Of a stretch of 64,000 nt of DNA, positions 58,035 through 64,000 are shown one piece after another. Position 1 is the stretch's first letter. Each line of letters begins with the position of its first letter. Under the pieces are notes generated by a model. That model made no database searches. It was not told where the DNA came from and saw only the letters and a program-made list of their open reading frames with translations. Made by a program: the position numbers and the translations under genes. Source of the DNA: Emydura subglobosa (Eukaryota > Chordata > Testudines > Chelidae); contig ML679958.1 of the NCBI GenBank assembly GCA_007922225.1, positions 60,412,862 to 60,476,861 on the forward strand, read 5' to 3'.

Positions 58035-58888
58035 TGTGACAAAGCTCTTCCTCTTCTTCGGTGGGTCCAGCGCTTCCTTCTAGCGATAGGTCAGGGAACT
58101 GCTTCACCCTTTAGTGTTCTTCCACCCTCTAGTGGTGGGTGAGGGTAATACAGCTCCTCTAAGATGACTTCTCCCTGCTGGCTCCCAGTCCTGTCTCTGG
58201 TTCTCGTAGGCCCTTGCCTCTTTGCTGGGGCTCTTGCCTCTCCAGTGAATGGCCGGTGGGGTTGGGCGGGCCCGGTCCCACACTTGACTCCGGGCCCCAA
58301 CCCAGGAACCTTACAAGTAGCAGTCTCACACTGTGGCTTCAGGAAAGCTGCTAGCTTCCCTGGGTTACTTTCCCGTCCCCCCTTGACTTAATGTTCATAC
58401 CCTGCTTGGACAGGGGCCCTTCCAGGCCCTCCCTGCCAGGGGAGGTTCTTGATCTCTGACAGCCCTACTGGGCATGGTAGTGCTGAGCCAAATTTCCAGT
58501 TCAATTTTTCCCCTTCTGGCCGGGTCTCTTCCCTTAGGCCTCGGAAAGGTCATTTGCCCTCTTCGGGCAGGATTTTCCCTCCCCTAGTCTTTGTACCTGC
58601 AGGGTTCTCTTCTGCCAGCGTTCTGCTCCTTCTCTGAAACCCTCCTGGCTCTTGACAAAATCTTGCCTGCTCATACACACTCTGGTAGCTCACCTCATTC
58701 TCATAACTCCAGGCACACCCTTTCTCTGGAGGGGAGGCTTTTAACAAGTCCTAGGCAGGGCCTTGATTGGCTCCTGATGTATTCATTAACCTGGAGTAAC
58801 TCCTGCTCAGCTACCAAGGGAAAAGGGATTTGCTGATATATTGGCCTTCTAGAACTCTCCGGTAGCCATCTGGTCGGACCCTGTCACA
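58035..58888. mobile_element. Solo-LTR-like element
   Basis: 854 bp beginning TGTGACAAAG and ending CCTGTCACA, so TG...CA with a 7-bp inverted terminus (TGTGACA). It is flanked by the direct repeat 'gcag' (58031-58034 and 58889-58892), which fits a 4-bp target duplication. It is GC-richer than the surroundings and has no coding frame of note. This suggests a solo long terminal repeat of an endogenous retrovirus or Gypsy-type element. The strand could not be decided. Confidence 0.6.
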
Positions 58889-58892
58889 GCAG

Positions 58893-59330
58893 TCATACAG
58901 AATGAGCTGGATTACTTGGTAAACTGGGTCCCTTTGAACAAAATGTGTTTAATTACAGCCAGATGCAAAGTTAAACATCTTTGTGTCATCCTCAGATTTT
59001 ATCAGCAATGATTTGATATTTACTTCCAGATCACTGATGAAATGTTGAATAACATGAAGCCTAGAACTGATCTCTGTGTAACCCCACTCAAAACCCCCCA
59101 TTGGATGATGATTCCTTGTTAAGAACTACTTTTTTAGATCTGTCAGTTAGCCAGTTCTTAATCCAGTTAAGGTGTACTTAATTGATACTGCATATGCTAA
59201 TTTTTTAATCAGAATGTTGAGTAGTACTGAGTGAAATTCCTTACAAAAATCTAAGTATATTACATCTAGTTACCCTTTGAGAAAAAGATATTCTAGTGTA
59301 TAAGGCATCAAGTGAGATAGTATTTGATGC
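58893..59330 (-). mobile_element. CR1-like LINE remnant, probable reverse orientation
   Basis: 'atcactgatgaaatgttgaa', 'cctagaactgatctctgtgt' and 'agccagttcttaatccagtt' recall a conserved reverse-strand stretch common in avian/reptilian CR1 copies. The match is from memory and the frames are degraded, so the family call is tentative. Confidence 0.45.
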
Positions 59331-60970
59331 ATATGAATCAAGTTGCCATCTTCTTTGGTGAGTGGAGACATCCAGGAACACAGGTATATGACACATAGCA
59401 AGACATCCAAGACCTCTGGTTTCTTTTCGTATGTTTCATAAATGGGAGATAGAAAGCAATGTGGCATGAATTTTCCTTTCTTAAACTCCCATGAAACATG
59501 TTAGCGATCACTGTGGCTGTGACCTCTGGTAGAGCCTGCAGACAGCTGGCTAGTAAGTTTCCCCTGCTCTGTCTGGCAGTGTGAGAAGTCCTTACACAAT
59601 CCGCTGAGCAGAGAAACAACTTTCTCACGCACTTCACAACTGAAGGCAAATTTCTTAGCAGCTTCCATCTACATATTCACAGGAAAGCCCTCACATTTAA
59701 CCCCTGCAATTCACATAGTTGAAATGGGGCATTTCATACCACACTAGAAGCAGTATCCTTGTTTTAAGACACAGAAGGTGGCTTCCTGCAGAAACAATAG
59801 TTGAAAACCCCAAATCTTAAATGTGCTATCAAGTTTTCAGTTTATGTGCAATTTCACCAGCTTGGTGTATGAATATCTCCATCCTATTCTGACTGACTGA
59901 CTCATTTTTATTGTGCTCTTGGATCATAAGAGAGAAATAATGAACACTTTTCTTCCTTGTACCCAATCCAATTTCTTTTAGACATTGTCATTTACATAGT
60001 GTTGTATTTTCTCTGCTAAGGAATCCAAACTAGAATGCCAATTATTCTTGGAATCCTCATGATCCAGCACTTTGCCAAGCTTCCAATGCACAAGTGTTTT
60101 CCTCTTTCCTTTTTATTGGATCATGTTTCAAAGTGTTGGTCAAACAGCTTTTCAGATGCGGAAAACACTTAACTAAGCCCCAGTGTTTTTTAATATGTTT
60201 CTTTACCAGTTAATTTGTGGAAAGAGTTAATCTTTTAATGACCTGCCTGCACTTCCTTAGTGAGGGCAGTTTTTCTTGGGCATACTTTGATGTCTGGGGC
60301 AGGAGGAAACAGCTGCTGGGTTGCGATATAGTTGTAAGAGATTTTCTTCTCAATCTCCAAGACTGAAGGTAGAGTAAAGGATGCTGTCACTAAAGAAAGA
60401 AGGATGCATCTGTAACCTAGACCTCTGCTAGATAGAGGATTGAGTTTGGGCCCTTGATCTATTCCAGTGTTAGCAAAGATTGAGCTTCCATCAGCAAGCC
60501 TCTTGAGGTCTCCACAATGGGGAGGAGGTGGAGGGAATGAAGAAAGCCCATCTCTGCTTTTACCAACATCAGATTAAAAGTCATAAATCATCCCATGCTT
60601 TATCAAAGAATGGTTTGCACACCTCTTTAGCTGACCACTGCCTTAGCAGTGTCACCCTCACTTGTACTTAATGTACATTGGCTTGTTGATAGCCCCTAAG
60701 CAGCTAGCACTTGTTAGTGGAACATGTACTCCAACTGCAGGTATGGAGCAGGGAGACAGGTGGGAAATTTAAGTTTATAATAGGCTCCCAGCATCAGTTG
60801 CTACAGCTTCTGCTTCCTCCTACCCCAGGGTTTGGACACCTGGCCCTCAATTAGGAATAGGGTCATTAAATCCTAATGCCTAATGTCCACCTACACGTTA
60901 ACTGGTAATTAAACATTTTATTTTCCACAGAAAAAAGATGGCATTAGGAAGTATTTTATCTATAGTTAAG
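59331..60970 (+). other. Plain intron 17 sequence
   Basis: No gene or convincing repeat was recognised. The overlapping short - strand frames at 59270-59650 lack any familiar motif. Confidence 0.5.
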
Positions 60971-60971
60971 A

Positions 60972-61027
<56 letters not shown>
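60972..61027. repeat. (TG)n microsatellite
   Basis: About 28 TG units with one interruption ('gtttg'). Likely polymorphic. Confidence 0.95.
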
Positions 61028-61028
<1 letters not shown>

Positions 61029-61049
61029 TAAAAATAGGAAGGAATTTGT

Positions 61050-61260
61050 TTTGATTAAGACATGGGACTGTGAGTCAGTAAAACTATTCCTATGCCACAG
61101 ACTTCCTGTATTAACCTTGAGCAGTCCGCCTACACTCTCTGTGCTCTTGTTTCTCTATGAGTGAAATGAGGATTATACTTGCTATCGCAAAGGGGGTATT
61201 AGGCAATCTTAATAATTGTTGTAAAATGCTTTGAGATGTTTGGATGGGGGCCACTATATA
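61050..61260 (+). mobile_element. MIR SINE
   Basis: The standard MIR blocks appear in order: 'acatgggactgtgagtcagt', 'ttccta' then 'tgccacagacttcctgt', 'accttgagcagtccg', 'ctctgtgctcttgtttct', 'atgagtgaaatgaggattat' and 'gtaaaatgctttgagatgtt'. An old amniote-wide SINE, well preserved here. Confidence 0.85.
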
Positions 61261-61645
61261 ACTGCTAATTAGTATGATCATTAAAATGCACAGTAAGTAG
61301 GAAAATGTTTCTAAGAAATTCAAAGTGTGCATGTTTGGAAGGATAGATTGACAAGAGGAGAGAAATTATTAAAGGATTTCAATTAATTTAGCTAAAAAAA
61401 AGTATAATTTTAATGGTCAAAGTAGGCAGTTAAGTAAATTGCTAGGTGATAGTGGTTTGCTAGTATATTTTTTTTTATAAAATAGCAACCCTCTCCCCCC
61501 CAAAAAAACCCTGGAATTATACCAGTTTATATTTGTGATTATATTTGTGTGCTGCATTTAGTACGGAAAAAAGCTTAGTTAACTGTGCATTGTTCACCAC
61601 TGAGTTATGACCTTGTTTCATAGAGATGGAGATAGACTCAAACTA
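61261..61645 (+). other. Plain intron 17 sequence
   Basis: Short AT-rich stretch with no gene or repeat recognised. Confidence 0.5.
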
Positions 61646-61647
61646 AG

Positions 61648-62182
61648 GACTGGTCTATATTAAACAGTTAGCTTGACATAAGACATCTTATGTCAACCTA
61701 ATTGTGTCAGTGGCTACATTACAGCCTTTCTTCTACTGATGTAAGTGCCCTGCTACACTGAAATAATAACTCCACTTCCACAAGAGGCGTAAGGCTTATG
61801 TCGGTATATTTAGGGCAATGCAGTATCTGTGTAGACACTGTTTTTTACATCGGCTGTTAGCTGGAAGCTGAGCAGCTAGAGTCCTGCTGCACCGCACTCT
61901 CCTGAAGAGCTGGGTGGCTGGTTTCTGCTCCCGGCTGGGAGCCAGGGGAGAATGGACCCGGCTCCCAGCTAGGAGTGGGGGCAAAAAGCTCGGGTAGCTT
62001 TTCTTCCCACTCCTGGCTGGGAGCCTGGATGAGAAGCCCAGGTGACTTTGGATCCCACTCCTCTCCAGGAGTGGGGCAGCCTTGTCAATTTCATGGCTTG
62101 GAGTGTATTGTGGACATGAATTACTGCGTTGGCTGTAAGCCAACCGAATATAGGTCGACTTATTTTTGTAGTGTAGATGTAC
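61648..62182. mobile_element. hAT-type MITE, long form
   Basis: The left 'aaggactggtctatattaaa' and right 'ttttgtagtgtagatgtacc' then 'tt' are inverted. Sub-terminal 'ttagcttgacataagacatc' corresponds to the complement of 'aaccgaatataggtcgactt' in diverged form. The centre is GC-rich with repeated 'gctgggagcc' words. Confidence 0.65.
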
Positions 62183-62189
62183 CTTGAGT

Positions 62190-63258
62190 GACTGGCAATC
62201 ACCAGGAAGTATCACCAGTCCCTGAAAGTCTCCAAAACATTGTCTGTTCTCAGAAACAGGATGATAGAATATCTTTTTCAGATATCTATTTCAGATAACT
62301 TTCAGAAAGCTTTGGTTGTGTTCCTTTATTTCCTTCCGCCCCTCCTCAGGGGAGCACTGCTTAACTGCAGAGATAAAAGATAATTTTCTCATAGCTAAAT
62401 GACACAGTGCAACAACTTTCAGCAGAGTTTTAAAAATTGCAGGGAAAGTGGTTTCAGCAGAACAACAACATTATAAAATGTTGCTCTTTGCTTTGAAAAA
62501 AAATAGACTGTGTTAAATTTGGGATATTTTTGAAGCCTACAGATGAGGAGTTTCCCTTATTAATTTGAAAGGTTTGACAGAAGTTGCAGAGGAAGTGGAG
62601 ATAACTAATAAAGTTACAGAGAACAATGCTGCACATCAGAGACTAATGATGAAAATGAGCAACAACTATTTCTACTCGGGGCTCCAAATCCATTGATTTA
62701 AAAATTGATTTTACAATGGGGTCTACTTGTACTGATGATTTAAAGTGAATAATTGTTGTTGAAGATGTTATTGTTATTGTTTGTTAGTAGGAAAATGGAA
62801 CCATAAATGATCCTTCTGAACCTGCAAGGTTGTAAGATATTGACGGTATGCTAACCAAAGATCATCTAGAAATATTAAATTAATTAGTACGCTGGGAATA
62901 GCAAAAGCAAGATCCCAGCATAAATGAAATAGTTTTTACTCATAGTCAAATAGAAAAAGAGAGAAGAAAAATCCAAATATTACAAAAAATTTATAAAGAA
63001 TTACTATCTTCATTTTATTCGAAGGACTTCTGAAAGAAGGAGAGATGCAGAACCTGGAAAAATAGATGGAATCTCGAGATTTGTTGGACACAATGGTGAA
63101 AAGAGTGATCAAAATATTAAATTACAACTATAGGAAGAAAAAGATAAAATGTATATGTGAACATTTCCCCATATCTTCAGGCAAGGAAATAGTGGCGCCA
63201 TTAATTCAGTTTTAGGAATACATAATAATAGATCAGTGAGAAAAATTCACTAACACTT
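62190..63258 (+). other. Plain intron 17 sequence
   Basis: No feature recognised. Exon 18 of RB1 is not in this stretch or elsewhere in the window. Confidence 0.5.
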
Positions 63259-63261
63259 ACA

Positions 63262-63888
63262 GATTAAGGTCTTATCTACACTAGAAAGATAAGCCGACCT
63301 ATGTTAGGTTGACTTACAACCACCACATAATTACTGTGGTGGCTGATGTCCATACTACTCTCCTTAGTTTGATGGTGTGCATCCTCAATAGGACCACTTC
63401 CACCTATCTAAGAGGGGTAGTGTGGGGAGCTGAGAGACCAGGCTCTCAGCTCCTCTGGCAGCTCTCTGCTGGGAGCTCGGCTGCCCCACAGGCTCCTGGG
63501 CTCTTGGCAGGCTGCCCCTCCCATTCCCTGTTCCCCATTGAGAGCCAGGGAAAGCCACCAGGAGCTTCTTGCTCAGCTCTCCAGGGAAGCGGGGGGGCAG
63601 CTAGGCTCTAGCTGTCCAGCTTTCTTGTCAATTTCACATCTCCAGCTGAGAAATGGACAAGCATGAGAGCCAACAGTGGATGTGAGGAATGAAGTATCTA
63701 CACTGACACTGTCACCCTAACTACACTGACATAAGCCCTATACCTCTCGTTGAGGTGGTTTTATTATGTTGGTATTGCAGGGGAATTACATGGGTGGGAA
63801 GAGCATTTCAGTGTGTACACCTCCACTGTTTTTGTCGACAAAAGCTGACTTTTGTTGACAAAACTCTGTAGTGTAGACCAGCCCTAAG
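63262..63888. mobile_element. hAT-type MITE, long form
   Basis: The left 'aaggtcttatctacactaga' and right 'ctgtagtgtagaccagccct' then 'aa' are inverted. The right end also carries 'ttttgtcgacaaaagctgac' and 'ttttgttgacaaaac', a local palindrome. The centre is GC-rich ('ctctcagctcctctggcagc'), as in 61648-62182. Confidence 0.65.
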
Positions 63889-64000
63889 TCATCAGTTTGA
63901 GGTTTTAGAAATTTCAAAACTCACATATGCCTGTCTCCAGAATGTATGGATCTGTTTGCAACGCAAGTACAAAAAAATTAACTCCAGTATTTCTTTGCAA

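Larger units (their letters stand above)
1..64000 (+). other. RB1: RB1 gene body, intron 7 to intron 17 (partial gene)
   Basis: The window lies wholly inside RB1, the pocket-protein tumour suppressor that binds E2F transcription factors and LxCxE proteins in the nucleus. Ten exons match human exons 8-17 in order, length and phase. They cover human residues about 240-565: the end of the N-terminal cyclin-fold region, the interdomain linker and most of pocket domain A. Intron lengths here are: 8, 7807 bp; 9, 3059; 10, 1640; 11, 5009; 12, 1213; 13, 752; 14, 92; 15, 76; 16, 220; 17, more than 31.5 kb. Exons 14-17 are tightly clustered. Exons 1-7 and 18-27 lie outside the window, so promoter and pocket B are not visible. 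Confidence 0.95.

Noticed and set aside
60976..61164. 62-codon frame with Cys-Val repeats
   Set aside because: Translation of the (TG)n microsatellite and the adjoining MIR.
61796..62215. 139-codon - strand frame
   Set aside because: Spans the GC-rich core and end of a MITE. No protein similarity recognised.
32480..64000. Possible RB1 exon 18 in the window
   Set aside because: The conserved start of exon 18 (DSPLFDLI) was not seen. Intron 17 is very long in other amniotes, so it most likely lies beyond the end.
1..64000. CRISPR arrays, operons, bacterial-type systems
   Set aside because: The sequence is clearly vertebrate nuclear DNA with spliced exons and LINE/SINE repeats. No regular spaced repeats were seen.

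Overview
The window is intronic-rich vertebrate nuclear DNA. It covers the middle of the retinoblastoma gene RB1 on the + strand, from inside intron 7 to deep inside intron 17. Ten coding exons (equivalents of human exons 8-17) can be placed base by base. They total 986 bp, or 328 codons plus 2 bases of a split codon, all in one consistent frame. Exon 7 and exon 18 were not seen. A second, intact single-exon gene, LPAR6 (P2RY5, a lysophosphatidic acid receptor), lies on the - strand inside RB1 intron 17. That is the nested arrangement known from other amniotes.

The repeats point to a reptile, most likely a cryptodiran (hidden-neck) turtle. The evidence is chicken/turtle-type CR1 LINEs, tRNA-derived SINEs of the turtle Cry I type, DIRS-type tyrosine-recombinase retrotransposons, and many short hAT-type MITEs whose ends read like 'gtctacact...agtgtagac'. 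The species call is an inference from remembered repeat families.

Layout. 1-1325: 3' end of DIRS copy A. 1596-1987: TA-flanked MITE. About 3205-11215: DIRS copy B, broken by a 2.8-kb CR1 and two hAT MITEs. 11626-11774: RB1 exon 8. About 12081-19202: DIRS copy C, broken by a 2.6-kb CR1. 19582-32479: RB1 exons 9-17, with palindromic MITEs in intron 10, a tRNA-Leu-like pseudogene in intron 11 and a GC-AG splice site at intron 13. 32480-64000: intron 17, holding CR1 fragments, a hAT/CR1/hAT composite flanked by a 10-bp direct repeat (35075-38372), several SINEs and MITEs, the antisense LPAR6 gene (54396-55421), a solo-LTR-like element (58035-58888), a (TG)n microsatellite and a MIR.

The only intact protein-coding genes are RB1 (a partial set of exons) and LPAR6. 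All transposon reading frames seen carry stops or frameshifts. I found no unknown protein system. The most notable points are the three DIRS elements flanking exon 8 with visible ITR/ICR architecture, the GC-AG intron, the loss of one CDK site in RB1, and several nested or composite insertions.
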